64,000 nt of DNA from DT-110 sp030148525. GTDB taxonomy: Bacteria; Bacteroidota; Bacteroidia; Chitinophagales; Saprospiraceae. The position numbers and the translations under genes are program-made. The DNA lies in assembly GCA_965227445.1 (NCBI GenBank), contig OZ245751.1, positions 6,262,001-6,326,000 of the forward strand, read 5' to 3'. The notes beneath the pieces are model-generated. The model saw only the letters and a program-made list of their open reading frames with translations, ran no database searches and was not told the DNA's origin. This document shows positions 42,731 through 51,849 of the stretch, in pieces. Numbering within the stretch: position 1 is the first letter of the stretch; every line of letters begins with the position of its first letter.

Positions 42731-45700
42731 ATGAATATTCCAAAGCTGTCTATATCCAACTACCAATTTACGCTAATGGCCTTTATCGCCCTTTTGGCGG
42801 TAGGCCTCAGCTCTTTCCTCTCGATGCCCCAGCGAGAAGATCCCGCCCTCGATATTCCCAATATGATTGCCGTGGCGGTATATCCCGGTGCTAACCCCAA
42901 GGATATCGAAAGCCAGGTGGTCGATCCACTCGAGGAGGTAATCAATGAGATTGAGGATCTCAAAGAGCTCCAAACCACCATCCGTGACGGAGTAGCGATC
43001 ATGGAGGTTGAATTTGATTTCGGAGTGGATACGGACGAGAAGTTCGATGAGGTTCAACGTCAGATTAATGGGGTAAGCAGTGAATTACCCCCCGATCTGT
43101 TCGACTTATCGGTGCGCCAGATTAATACCAATACGGTCTCTATTTTCCAATTGGCGCTGACCGGCGAAGGTGTACCCTACAATCGACTGTACGATGAAGC
43201 TGAAATTGTAAAAGATGTTATCGAAGAGGTGGATGGTGTTCGCAAGGTCCAGATCGAGGCTTACCCCGAGGAAGAGATTCGCATAGCCCTGAATCCAATA
43301 AAAATGACTGAAATGGGAGTCAGCCTGGAAGATATTAACCGGGCGATCGAGGCGAACAATGCGAACATTCCCGGTGGTGCCATCAAGATGTCGGATAAGC
43401 TCTTTAATCTGAAAACGTCGGGTTCCTATCAGGATCTGGATCAGATCAGTAATACAGTAGTCGGTTCTTACCAGGGGAAACTGATCTACCTGAAAGATAT
43501 TGCGGCGGTGTACTTCGACTACGGGGAGGAGCGCTGGCTGGCTCGCTACCGCGGCCAAAAAAGCATCTACGTGACCGTCCAGCAAAAAGAGGGATACAAT
43601 ATCTTTTCCATCTCCGAACCTATTAAAGAACGCCTCGACGAGCTTGCGCTGCGCGATGGTATTTCCCTGCATTATGTATTTGATCAGTCATCGGGGGTGC
43701 GCACCCGCGTGAACGGCTTTTTGATGAATTTGCTTCAGGGTATCGGTCTGGTGGGTATTATCATTTTTCTGCTGTTGGGTTGGCGATCGGCAACTATTGT
43801 CATGATGGCGATTCCGCTGTCGATCCTGATCGGCCTGTCGGGGGTCGATCAAATGGGCTACGCCCTGCAGCAAATATCCATTGCCGGGTTGGTCGTGGCA
43901 CTCGGGTTGCTGGTCGATAATTCGATTGCTATTATTGAAAATATTGAGCGGTATCTGAGTCTGGGGTATTCCCGTACGGATGCGGCTATTCAGGGAGCAC
44001 AACAGTTATTTGCACCCATCACCAGTGCTACGTTGACTACGGTGCTGGCTTTTGTACCCATCGTGCTTATGCCCGATACTACCGGGGCTTTCATTCGTGC
44101 GTTGCCCATTACGGTCATCGCCACCCTGACGGCTTCCCTGTTGGTGGCCATTACGCTGACGCCCTACCTGGCCAGTCGACTATTGCGGGAGCGGGATACG
44201 GGGCCTCAATCGGGAACCCGTGCTTTCCGGGGCATGCGGAATTTCGTGGAAGGCCCTTATCGGCGTACCCTGGCTTTGGCCTTTCGCTACAAATGGTGGC
44301 TGATCGGCATTGCCTTAGCCATGCTGATGGGTGCTTTGTCCCTTTTTCCACTCGTAGGAGTAAGCTTTTTCCCCAAGGCGGAGAAACCCCAGTTCCGGAT
44401 TACAGTAACACTACCCAACGGCAGTAATATCGGAGCCACCGACCGGGCAGTCAGCTACGTAGAGGCGGTACTCGATACGACCGATCAGGTGGCTTATTTT
44501 GCATCGAATACCGGTCACGGCAATCCACGCATTTACTACAATGTGGCGTCTACCAGTTATTCCAACACTTTCGGAGAGGTCTTTGTCGTGCTCAAGGAAT
44601 ACGAAGTGGATGCATTTTACGCCCTCTTGGAGGAATTGCGGTCAACCTTCTCGGATTACCCTTATGCGCGCATTGATGTACGTGAATACGTGCAGGGGCC
44701 TCCATCGGAAGCGCCGATTGCCATCAAAATTTTCGGAGAGGATCTGGGGAAATTACAACAGTACGCCAGGCAAGTCGAAGAGGTCGTTCGGTCAGCACCG
44801 GGGGCCATCAATGTGGACAATCCCATCCGCAGTAATAGCACGGATCTCGTCGTTCGGATCAATCGCGATAAAGCCATGCTTTTTGGTGTACCGGTGGTGG
44901 CCATCGACCAATCGGTTCGGACCTTCGTTAGCGGGGCACCGGTGGGCACCTTCCGCGATCCGGATGGGGAGAATTTCAAGATGGTGATGCGCTACAACTA
45001 CCAGGATAAATTCCGGATGGAACATTTCAAAAATATTAGTGTGCCTTCCGCTAGTGGTGCATTCATTCCTTTACTGCAACTGGCTGATATTTCTTTTGAG
45101 GAGGCCCCCAGCCGAATAACGCACCTCGATATGGACCGGACGGCTACTATCCTGGCCGACCTGGACCAGGGATTTACCCTCGACGAGGTAATTGCTGAGG
45201 TCGACAAGGGAATGCAGCAGATCGAATGGGAGAACGGATACGAATTTGTCTATAAAGGGGATCTGGAAAACCGCAATGAATCCTTTGGTGGTATGGGGGT
45301 AGCTTCGGTAGCGGCACTATTCTTTATTCTGGGGGTCCTGGTGATTCAGTTTCGCTCTTTTACCCAGCCGTTGATCATCTTTTCGGCTTTACCCCTGGCC
45401 ATTATCGGGTCGATACTTGCCCTGTTTATCACCGGTATTGCTTTTTCCTTTACGGCTTTTGTGGGGCTTACCAGTTTGATCGGTATTGCTATTAACAACT
45501 CCATCGTGCTGGTCGACTTTGCCAACGAGCGGGTACGCGAAGGAGCCAGTGTGGGTGAAGCGGCACGGCAAGCAGGAGAGGTTCGTTTTATCCCGATCGT
45601 AATGACGACCCTGACTACCATTTTGGGACTCTTGCCACTAACCCTCGGCGGAGGCTCTCTGTGGGCACCCATGGGTTGGACGATCATCGGTGGATTATTG

Positions 45701-45781
45701 ACCTCCACCACCTTCGTATTACTGCTGGTACCACTGCTCTATCAGTTGTTCACGAGGGAGAACCAGGATGCTACGCGGTAA
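42731..45781 (+). CDS. RND-family efflux transporter permease
   Basis: A 1016-residue inner-membrane pump with twelve helices and two large periplasmic loops. N-terminal KLSISNYQFTLMAFIALLAVG is followed by REDPALDIPN, typical of the AcrB group. Helix 4 carries GLVVALGLLVDNSIAIIENIERY with the proton-relay Asp residues, and FVGLTSLIGIAINNSIVLVDF is the matching segment of the second half. It uses proton flow to expel drugs, dyes or metals; the substrate cannot be told. The chain ends LYQLFTRENQDATR. Third gene of a tolC/MFP/RND operon. Confidence 0.94.
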   Translation: MNIPKLSISNYQFTLMAFIALLAVGLSSFLSMPQREDPALDIPNMIAVAVYPGANPKDIESQVVDPLEEVINEIEDLKELQTTIRDGVAIMEVEFDFGVDTDEKFDEVQRQINGVSSELPPDLFDLSVRQINTNTVSIFQLALTGEGVPYNRLYDEAEIVKDVIEEVDGVRKVQIEAYPEEEIRIALNPIKMTEMGVSLEDINRAIEANNANIPGGAIKMSDKLFNLKTSGSYQDLDQISNTVVGSYQGKLIYLKDIAAVYFDYGEERWLARYRGQKSIYVTVQQKEGYNIFSISEPIKERLDELALRDGISLHYVFDQSSGVRTRVNGFLMNLLQGIGLVGIIIFLLLGWRSATIVMMAIPLSILIGLSGVDQMGYALQQISIAGLVVALGLLVDNSIAIIENIERYLSLGYSRTDAAIQGAQQLFAPITSATLTTVLAFVPIVLMPDTTGAFIRALPITVIATLTASLLVAITLTPYLASRLLRERDTGPQSGTRAFRGMRNFVEGPYRRTLALAFRYKWWLIGIALAMLMGALSLFPLVGVSFFPKAEKPQFRITVTLPNGSNIGATDRAVSYVEAVLDTTDQVAYFASNTGHGNPRIYYNVASTSYSNTFGEVFVVLKEYEVDAFYALLEELRSTFSDYPYARIDVREYVQGPPSEAPIAIKIFGEDLGKLQQYARQVEEVVRSAPGAINVDNPIRSNSTDLVVRINRDKAMLFGVPVVAIDQSVRTFVSGAPVGTFRDPDGENFKMVMRYNYQDKFRMEHFKNISVPSASGAFIPLLQLADISFEEAPSRITHLDMDRTATILADLDQGFTLDEVIAEVDKGMQQIEWENGYEFVYKGDLENRNESFGGMGVASVAALFFILGVLVIQFRSFTQPLIIFSALPLAIIGSILALFITGIAFSFTAFVGLTSLIGIAINNSIVLVDFANERVREGASVGEAARQAGEVRFIPIVMTTLTTILGLLPLTLGGGSLWAPMGWTIIGGLLTSTTFVLLLVPLLYQLFTRENQDATR

Positions 45782-45852
45782 TGATTCGCCCGGATACGTG
45801 CAGGTCACTGCCGGGCAATATAGTTCCGGGCGGGACGATACGTCCTGCACGC

Positions 45853-45860
45853 TATTTTTG
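45853..45860 (+). promoter_or_regulatory. Bacteroidota-type -7 element TATTTTTG
   Basis: An exact TAnnTTTG match 31 bases upstream of the nucleotidyltransferase start. A second near match (TATCTTTC) lies 11 bases later. No clear -33 TTTG is visible. Confidence 0.45.
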
Positions 45861-45891
45861 CTATCTTTCGGCAAAATGTGTAACCGACCCT

Positions 45892-46902
45892 ATGAAAGCG
45901 ATCATCCCCGTTGCGGGAGCCGGCACCCGTCTTCGTCCATTGACTTACACCCAGCCAAAGCCACTGATCCCGGTGGCAGGGAAACCCATCATTTCCTTCA
46001 TCATTGACCAACTGTTGGACATTGGTGTAAAGGAGTTCGTATTCGTAATCGGTTATCTCGGAGAAAAGATCAAAAACTACGTAGATCAGGCCTACCCCAA
46101 CATTCACAAGACCTTCGTCAATCAAGAATCGCGACTCGGCTCAGCGCATGCCATCTGGACGGCCCGCGAAGAACTGCGGGATGCGGATGAGTTGATTATT
46201 TTTTTCGGTGACACCATTATCGATGTCGATTTCCAGGCGGTGATGGACGAGCCCAATTCCTGCCTGTGTGTGCACAAAGTAGATGATCCCCGCAGCTTCG
46301 GTGTCGTGGAGTTTGATGAAGAGGGAGGCATCTCCCGCCTGGTCGAGAAGCCCCGCATCCCCCGCTCTAACCTGGCAATGGTGGGGTTTTACAAGATCAA
46401 AGAAGTGGGTGACCTGTTCGATGCCCTGGAGTTCAATATCACTCACAATATTCGAACGGATGGGGAATTCCCCCTAACCGACGCCCTCATGCGAATGGTG
46501 GAAAACCAAACCATCTTCCGGCCTATCCATGTGGACAATTGGTTTAATTGTGGCAAAAAGGATGTCTTACTGGAAACCAACGCCATTCTCCTCGATCGGG
46601 AAGGCTACGCTTCCAGCGATTTGCCCCCCTATGATAATGCCATCATCATCCACCCGGTAAGCATCGGGAAGAACTGCAAGATATCCAACTCCATCATCGG
46701 TCCGCACGTAACCATCGGCAATAATGCCGTCATCAAGCAGGCCATCGTCAAAGATTCCATCATCGGTAACTACGCTTCCCTGCGCGAGGTCAACCTGCAA
46801 CAATCGGTAATCGGGAATGATACGGCTATCACCGGTGTACGCCAAAGCCTGAACATCGGCGATAATACCGAGATCGATTTCAGTATGCCGAACCCGGATT
46901 AG
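45892..46902 (+). CDS. sugar-phosphate nucleotidyltransferase with hexapeptide-repeat tail
   Basis: A 336-residue protein from MKAIIPVAGAGTRLRPLTYT, the classic NTP-transferase signature; the frame extends upstream into the pump gene but that part is spurious. The GKPIISFIIDQLLDIGV, FFGDTIIDVDF and EKPRIPRSNLAMVGFY blocks bind sugar and nucleotide. The C-terminal 80 residues (SIGKNCKISNSIIGPHVTIGNNAVI) form a left-handed beta-helix. It makes an NDP-sugar, probably for surface polysaccharide. Glucose-1-phosphate thymidylyl- or mannose-1-phosphate guanylyl-type activity cannot be separated by eye. Confidence 0.85.
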   Translation: MKAIIPVAGAGTRLRPLTYTQPKPLIPVAGKPIISFIIDQLLDIGVKEFVFVIGYLGEKIKNYVDQAYPNIHKTFVNQESRLGSAHAIWTAREELRDADELIIFFGDTIIDVDFQAVMDEPNSCLCVHKVDDPRSFGVVEFDEEGGISRLVEKPRIPRSNLAMVGFYKIKEVGDLFDALEFNITHNIRTDGEFPLTDALMRMVENQTIFRPIHVDNWFNCGKKDVLLETNAILLDREGYASSDLPPYDNAIIIHPVSIGKNCKISNSIIGPHVTIGNNAVIKQAIVKDSIIGNYASLREVNLQQSVIGNDTAITGVRQSLNIGDNTEIDFSMPNPD

Positions 46903-46916
46903 CGACGTTCCTGGGA

Positions 46917-47292
46917 CTTCAGCCACGGAAGAGACTCAAGAGACGGAAGAGACGGAAGAGACTCAAGGGACTCAAGAGACTCAAGGGACTTAGGGACTGG
47001 AGTGCCGGTATTTGCCCGAATCCGTGGTTATACTGACTGTGGATTTGGGCGGTGCTCTTCTTTGTGTCGGACCCGGAAAATGCTTGGTGCTCAATTGGGA
47101 AGGTATGGGTTTGGCTTTCGCCCAAAAACCAATACTTCATAGTCTCTGGAATCCCTTAGGGTCCCTTCAGTCTCTAAGTCCCTTCAGTCTCTAAGTCCCT
47201 TCAGTCTCTAAGTCCCTTCAGTCTCTAAGTCTCTTCAGTCTCTAAGTCTCTTCAGTCTCTAAGTCCCTTCAGTCTCTAAGTCTCTTCAGTCT
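46917..47292. repeat. inverted low-complexity arms between convergent genes
   Basis: The left arm (46917-46998) is built of 9-base AGAGACTCA/AGAGACGGA words. The right arm (47145-47292) is about seven copies of a 17-base unit of the type TCTCTAAGTCCCTTCAG. The arms are complementary in character and lie about 150 bases apart. The right arm encodes the last residues of the flavin-reductase gene (stop at 47276). No gene is supported in the 373-base gap. Confidence 0.7.
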
Positions 47293-48181
47293 CAGAATTC
47301 TCAGAAGTCTCCAAAAATGCCAACTGCCCCGCCAGCTCCAAATCGCCCTGAATCAAGGCTTCCCGAATACGCAGGTGTAGCGCCTCGCCTTTTGGGAAAG
47401 GCTCCCCGATGTCTTTGCGCAATTCGTCGAGTTTTTGGAACGATGGGCGTTCGTGCAGACCAGCCAGTTGGCCCAGTTCATTACCCGTGAGTACAGAGCT
47501 GTGTCGGATCGTCTCGGGCAGGGCTTCGTACCCGATGCTTAGTTTGTTGGATGCCTGGTAGATGCGGTGGATAGCGTCACCACTGGCACGGGTGTAGAAG
47601 GCACGTCCCATCCGCCCCATCAGGTCGATCTGATGGGGATCGATGCGGTCTTTTTCATCAAAAATGCGATCGGCCAGGTGCATGAGTTCTACCCTGCAAA
47701 TCACCAGTTGACCTGCGCCACCTTTATCACCGAAAGAGATGATATCGTGCAGGGTACACTCAAAATGTACCGGTGATTCCTTTACCCGGGCTGGTTTTAC
47801 TAATTCGGAGGGGATGGGGGTGAGTCCCGATTTAGTGAACTCATCCACACCGGGCGGATATTGGATGCTGGTGACGGCCATTTGGCGTACAATGGGCTCG
47901 GTAACTACGTTGATGACAGCCTCTTTAGTTTCCCGCAGGTTTTGGAGTGTATCTTTGGCGGTACCGTCGCTGCCGCGCAAAACGGGAGCGAATGCCAGCA
48001 TAGCGGGCTGCGTACTGACCACGTTGAAAAAGCTATAGGGAGCCAAATTGGCATTGCCATTGGCATCGAGGGTGCTGACAAAGGCGATAGGTCGCGGGGC
48101 TACCGTACCGACCAGTAGTTGGTGCATGTCGCCGGGTGACTTACCGTTGGGGGCAAGGCGGCGCATAGTTGATTGGATCAT
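47276..48181 (-). CDS. flavin-reductase-like FMN-binding protein
   Basis: A 301-residue protein. The N-terminal two thirds is a flavin reductase-like split barrel: GDMHQLLVGTVAPRPIAFVST, NLAPYSFFNVVSTQPAMLAF and KDTLQNLRETKEAVINVV. The C-terminal part (about residues 215-301) is helical and ends in an acidic SENSETEET tail that is encoded by the adjacent tandem repeat. I start at ATG 48181; a longer frame upstream (to 48679) reads through hairpin repeats and is implausible. It probably reduces or binds FMN in the cytoplasm; the substrate is unknown. Confidence 0.8.
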   Translation of the reverse strand: MIQSTMRRLAPNGKSPGDMHQLLVGTVAPRPIAFVSTLDANGNANLAPYSFFNVVSTQPAMLAFAPVLRGSDGTAKDTLQNLRETKEAVINVVTEPIVRQMAVTSIQYPPGVDEFTKSGLTPIPSELVKPARVKESPVHFECTLHDIISFGDKGGAGQLVICRVELMHLADRIFDEKDRIDPHQIDLMGRMGRAFYTRASGDAIHRIYQASNKLSIGYEALPETIRHSSVLTGNELGQLAGLHERPSFQKLDELRKDIGEPFPKGEALHLRIREALIQGDLELAGQLAFLETSENSETEET

Positions 48182-48213
48182 GGAGTAGTTGGTTTTTATG
48201 CTTTCGCAAAAAT

Positions 48214-48330
48214 ATACCGCTTCCGAAAAGGTTTGGCAAAGCCCAAACCTTTTCACGCGAGTATATACTCGACTCGAAGTGGTTTTGCTGCACAGTACTT
48301 CGTGCTGGAGTCTCAAACCACTTCGTTGTC
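48214..48330. repeat. hairpin cluster upstream of grpE
   Basis: Three palindromes: AAAAGGTTTGG/CCAAACCTTTT (48226-48253), CGAGTATATACTCG (48258-48271) and CGAAGTGGTTT/AAACCACTTCG (48275-48325). The first, with its flanks ATACCGCTTCC and ACGCGAGTATA, recurs after dnaJ at 50399-50451. The cluster lies in the 312-base divergent spacer between the flavin-reductase gene and grpE. The remainder of that spacer shows no gene. Confidence 0.65.
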
Positions 48331-48493
48331 GGTATAGAAACCGCAAACAGCTTTTTAAACGAATGATATCTTCGACAAGTTGACAGTCTTTCTGGTTTTT
48401 CCCACACTTTGTCACCCTTCGGTTGGGTTTTCTGTCAAATTGACTGAAATTTGCGGCTGGCAAAGAAATTGCTTGATAAAAGACTGACATTAT

Positions 48494-49108
48494 ATGTTTA
48501 ATAAAGGATCCAAGAAAAAGAAAAAAAGCGTGAAGGATAAAGACCTCAATGTTCAGGAAGAACAACGGGAGCAAAAGTTCGAAGAGAACCCCGTTGAAGA
48601 GACAGCAGGTACCGAGCAAGACCATAAATCTACCGAAGAAACTACCTCGGAAACACCATCCGAAACCGAGGTGTTGCAAAAAGAGAACCAGGAACTGCGC
48701 GACAAATACCTCCGCCTTTATGCGGAGTTTGACAATTATAAAAAGCGAACCATTAAGGAAAAGGTCGATTTGATGAAGACAGCATCAGCTGATATTATCA
48801 AAAACCTGCTGCCCGTACTGGATGACTTCGATCGTGCCAAGAAAATTGCCGACGACGAAAACTCTACCGAGGAGTTTAGCGAAGGAGTCACACTGGTGTA
48901 CAACAAATTGTACAATATCCTGAAAAGTAAAGGACTTCAGCCTATGGAATCAGATGGCGAAGCTTTCGATCCGGATTTTCACGAAGCTATTACCGAAATA
49001 CCGGCTCCATCCGACGAGATGAAGGGCAAGATCATCGATACCATCGAAAAGGGGTATATGCTCAACGATGCGATTATTCGGCACGCTAAGGTCGTGGTAG
49101 GTAAGTAA
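48494..49108 (+). CDS. grpE: nucleotide exchange factor GrpE
   Basis: A 204-residue protein. The N-terminal 70 residues are very charged (Lys then Glu/Thr rich). The dimerising long helix (EVLQKENQELRDKYLRLYAEFDNYKKR-type stretch) follows, then the four-helix region with NLLPVLDDFDRAKK, and a C-terminal beta domain with GEAFDPDFHEAIT and GYMLNDAIIRHAKVVVGK. It releases ADP from DnaK. dnaJ follows after 42 bases; dnaK itself is not in the window. Heat-shock control is expected but no operator is visible. Confidence 0.95.
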   Translation: MFNKGSKKKKKSVKDKDLNVQEEQREQKFEENPVEETAGTEQDHKSTEETTSETPSETEVLQKENQELRDKYLRLYAEFDNYKKRTIKEKVDLMKTASADIIKNLLPVLDDFDRAKKIADDENSTEEFSEGVTLVYNKLYNILKSKGLQPMESDGEAFDPDFHEAITEIPAPSDEMKGKIIDTIEKGYMLNDAIIRHAKVVVGK

Positions 49109-49150
49109 TCTGCCCGATCCAATTCATCCATCAATACGAAACACCATAGC

Positions 49151-50317
49151 ATGGCTAAGAGAGATTATTACGAGGTGCTGGGGGTACCCAAGGATGCGGA
49201 TGCTACAACTATCAAGAAAGCCTACCGCAAATTGGCCCTCAAATACCACCCCGACCGTAACCCCGGGGATAAAGAAACAGAGGAGAAGTTTAAGGAAGCT
49301 GCCGAGGCTTATGAGGTATTAAGCGATGCCGATAAGAAAGCCCGCTACGATCGTTTCGGTCATGCAGGAATGAGCGGAGCCCCCGGTGGAGGATTCAGCG
49401 GTGAAGGCATGACCATGGACGATATCTTCCAGCAATTTGGTGATATTTTCGGTGACTCAACCTTTGGGAGTTTCTTTGGTGGTGCCGGCGGGGCCCGTGC
49501 CGGTGGCCGTACCCGTGCCCGTGGTCAGAAGGGGAGCAACTTGCGTATCCGCGTTGCCCTGACCCTGGAGGAAATCGCCAACGGAGTTACTAAAAAAATC
49601 AAGGTCAAAAAGCAGAATACCTGCGATGTTTGTGACGGTAGTGGTGCCAAGGACAGCAATTCCGTAAAGACCTGTTCTACCTGTGGCGGCTCTGGATTTG
49701 TTCGTCAGGTGCGATCCACCTTCCTGGGACAAATGCAAACTACATCTACTTGTCCTACCTGTAACGGAGCGGGACAGCAAGTAACAGCTAATTGTCCTAA
49801 GTGTAAGGGCGATGGCCGCATTCACGGAGAAGAGACTCTCGAGATCGATATCCCCGCCGGCGTGGAAGAGGGGATGCAGTTGTCCCTGCGCGGCAAAGGT
49901 AATGCCGGACTGCGCGGTGGTCCCGCAGGTGACCTGATGATCAGTATCGAAGAAAAGCTGCACAGTGATCTGCAGCGCGATGGACAAAATGTCATCTACG
50001 AGTTATACCTCAATTTTGCGGATGCAGCCCTGGGCACTTCCGTTGAAGTACCTACCCTGGGAGGCAAAGTAAAGATCAAAGTGCCTTCTGGTACCCAGTC
50101 CGGTAAGATCTTCCGTCTCAAGGATAAAGGACTTCCCGTTGTTCAGGGGTACGGTCGCGGTGACCAACTCATTCACGTGAATGTGTGGACACCCAAGAAA
50201 ACTAACACCCGGGAAAAAGAACTGCTGGAAGAATTACGCGATATGCCCAATTTTCAACCGCAACCGGGAAAATCTGAGAAGACGTTCTTCGAGAAAATGC
50301 GCGACTATTTCAAATAG
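49151..50317 (+). CDS. dnaJ: chaperone DnaJ
   Basis: A 388-residue type I J-protein. The J domain (residues 1-70) has the KYHPDRNPGD motif that stimulates DnaK. A Gly/Phe-rich region (about 75-130) includes an Arg/Gly-rich RAGGRTRARG stretch. Four CxxCxGxG zinc repeats follow: CDVCDGSG, CSTCGGSG, CPTCNGAG and CPKCKGDG. The C-terminal substrate-binding domains end YGRGDQLIHVNVWTP. It works with GrpE encoded upstream. The final codons and stop form a small palindrome (CGACTATTT/AAATAGTCG). Confidence 0.97.
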   Translation: MAKRDYYEVLGVPKDADATTIKKAYRKLALKYHPDRNPGDKETEEKFKEAAEAYEVLSDADKKARYDRFGHAGMSGAPGGGFSGEGMTMDDIFQQFGDIFGDSTFGSFFGGAGGARAGGRTRARGQKGSNLRIRVALTLEEIANGVTKKIKVKKQNTCDVCDGSGAKDSNSVKTCSTCGGSGFVRQVRSTFLGQMQTTSTCPTCNGAGQQVTANCPKCKGDGRIHGEETLEIDIPAGVEEGMQLSLRGKGNAGLRGGPAGDLMISIEEKLHSDLQRDGQNVIYELYLNFADAALGTSVEVPTLGGKVKIKVPSGTQSGKIFRLKDKGLPVVQGYGRGDQLIHVNVWTPKKTNTREKELLEELRDMPNFQPQPGKSEKTFFEKMRDYFK

Positions 50318-50324
50318 TCGGACG

Positions 50325-50394
50325 GCCCCAATTCTTGTTCTATGTAACCTTCTCCGGAAGAGATACTTTTCCCATCCAGAACAAGAATTGGGGC
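50325..50394 (+). terminator. 17-bp perfect stem after dnaJ
   Basis: 50325-50341 (GCCCCAATTCTTGTTCT) is the exact reverse complement of 50378-50394, with a 36-base loop. It starts eight bases after the dnaJ stop. There is no T-run, so it may stabilise the message or act as another kind of 3' element. Confidence 0.6.
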
Positions 50395-50398
50395 AACT

Positions 50399-50455
50399 AT
50401 ACCGCTTCCAAAAAGGTTTGGGCTTTACCCAACCTTTTTACGCGAGTATACTTGC
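50399..50455 (+). repeat. second copy of the ATACCGCTTCC hairpin repeat
   Basis: Contains AAAAAGGTTTGGG/CCCAACCTTTTT with the same flanking words as 48214-48262 (ATACCGCTTCC before, ACGCGAGTATA after). The loop differs, so the stem is maintained while its sequence drifts. Confidence 0.65.
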
Positions 50456-50529
50456 CGTACCTTAGGAGTCAGGGTTGCCAATAAATAGTACCCTTTTACC
50501 GTTAGGTGGCCATGTCTTTAACGAACCAT

Positions 50530-51009
50530 ATGAACAAACTGTCTAGCCTCTTTTGTCTCCTGTCTTTGGTCTTACTCAGTATCGGTTGTGGTCCCGACTA
50601 CGCCTATCAACAGACCTATGAGTTGGACGGAGATGAATGGTCCTACGCCGATTCCCTGACCTTCGAGTTTGAGGTGCCCGATACCAACACCATTTACGAT
50701 CTGTACCTCGATATAAAACATTCAGCCACGTATCCCAATCAGAACCTCTACGTGCTGATCCATACCAGTTTTCCGGCGGGGCAGCGCCTCACCGAGCAGG
50801 TTTCCCTGGAGTTATCCGATAAAGGCAGGTGGGAAGGTGACTGCCGGGGTGACTGGTGTTCTGTTCGCATCCCCATTCAAAGTGGTGCCTACTTCAATCA
50901 AACGGGGCCCCACCAATTTGTACTGGAGCAGTACATGCGGCGAGACCCCGTGGGGGGTATCCGGTCTTTGGGTATGTTCATCCAGGAAACGGGGAAAACA
51001 CGCAATTGA
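50530..51009 (+). CDS. gldH: gliding motility lipoprotein GldH
   Basis: A 159-residue lipoprotein from MNKLSSLFCLLSLVLLSIGC (lipobox Cys20); a start eight codons upstream (50506) is possible. The mature part matches GldH: a YELDGDEWSYADSLTFEFEV opening, the NTIYDLYLDIKHSATYPNQNLYV core and a C-terminal QYMRRDPVGGIRSLGMFIQE. GldH is needed for gliding in Bacteroidota and belongs to the wider Gld/T9SS set. Its presence fits the T9SS sorting tail at 59003. It is transcribed alone between hairpins. Confidence 0.85.
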   Translation: MNKLSSLFCLLSLVLLSIGCGPDYAYQQTYELDGDEWSYADSLTFEFEVPDTNTIYDLYLDIKHSATYPNQNLYVLIHTSFPAGQRLTEQVSLELSDKGRWEGDCRGDWCSVRIPIQSGAYFNQTGPHQFVLEQYMRRDPVGGIRSLGMFIQETGKTRN

Positions 51010-51064
51010 AATCGGAAAGGCTATATTTCCGGTTTCCGACCTCCGATTTTCCGATTTCGAAACC
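51003..51064. repeat. inverted repeat shared by convergent stops
   Basis: TTGAAATCGGAAA (starting at the gldH stop) mirrors TTTTCCGATTTCGAA, which reaches the stop of the gene at 51067. TTTCCGG words fill the middle. The same words recur at 57980-58010. It is likely to act as a bidirectional 3'-end element. Confidence 0.55.
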
Positions 51065-51066
51065 CT

Positions 51067-51456
51067 TTACATCCCCGCCAGGAATGTTTTCTTATCGCTG
51101 GTAAAGCGGTGCAAAGGACGTCCTAGTTTTGTGAACACTTGTTTCTTTTGGCCACCCGCTACGGCAATGATGGTTAGCCGATCCAGGTTCCAATTATCGC
51201 CATTCCAGCCGCCCGAGAAGGTCGTCGTTAGTTGTACTCGACTCAAATCATTCAATCTGGTGCCGGCCGGTACGGCCACCCGAACCGTGCTCATTTTCAA
51301 CTGCCAATTGACCAGTGATGGTGCCGGTTGGTAGATGGGAAGCGGGGTCTTATTCGTATAGATAGGCGTGTAGGTGAGTTGGGCGTTGGCCGGGGCTTGC
51401 TGTAAGCCAAATAGTACCAACAAAATAGCCCATCGGAGGTGCGTAAACGTTTTCAT
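51067..51456 (-). CDS. small exported protein, unknown function
   Basis: A 129-residue protein starting MKTFTHLRWAILLVLFG, with a signal peptide cleaved near APANAQ. The mature part is predicted beta-rich, with LVNWQLKMSTVRVAVPAGTR and FSGGWNGDNWNLDRLTIIAV, and a C-terminal KLGRPLHRFTSDKKTFLAGM. The GWNGDNWNLD stretch recalls calcium- or carbohydrate-contacting loops, but no family is recognised. The frame extends upstream to 51576, but the signal peptide marks this start. Confidence 0.6.
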   Translation of the reverse strand: MKTFTHLRWAILLVLFGLQQAPANAQLTYTPIYTNKTPLPIYQPAPSLVNWQLKMSTVRVAVPAGTRLNDLSRVQLTTTFSGGWNGDNWNLDRLTIIAVAGGQKKQVFTKLGRPLHRFTSDKKTFLAGM

Positions 51457-51544
51457 GATCCTTGTTTTTGGTGGATAATAGTATTTATCCGAAGTGTTGG
51501 TTGGCATGACCATCTGCCAGGAGAGGATCAACTTTAACCGGAAA

Positions 51545-51785
51545 TTAACAGGCTTGGTCCACGGTCCAAGATTCAAGGTTCAAGGTTCACGGTGCACGGT
51601 CCACGGTTCACGGTCCACGGTTCATGGGCCAAGATTCATGGGCCAGGCACGACCTTTATGTATGTAGCGCCTACTGCAGGTCATGTCCCTTCTGTTTTCT
51701 ATCTCTTCTGTCCCTTCTGTCTCTTCTGTCCCTTCTGTCTCTGAAAGTCTCTTCTCTCCCTTCTGTCTCTGAAAGTCTCAAATCA
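51545..51785. repeat. two blocks of degenerate short tandem words
   Basis: The first block (51550-51647) is made of 7-base words of the type GGTTCACGGTCCAC. The second (51685-51785) is made of 9-base words of the type CTTCTGTCC/CTTCTGTCT. Neither codes for protein convincingly. They fill the 393-base divergent gap before the oxidoreductase gene, in which I see no gene. Confidence 0.6.
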
Positions 51786-51849
51786 TTTCCGGTTTCCCTG
51801 GTCGGCGAAGTCTGGGTGATTTCGATTACTTTGGTAAAAAAGAAAAAAC

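Noticed and set aside
42731..45781. A separate gene starting at 45661 within the pump gene
   Set aside because: The nucleotidyltransferase signature begins at 45892; the upstream part of that frame overlaps the well-supported RND pump.
48182..48679. Long N-terminal extension of the flavin-reductase frame
   Set aside because: It reads through three hairpins and into grpE; the flavin reductase-like domain needs only the part from 48181.
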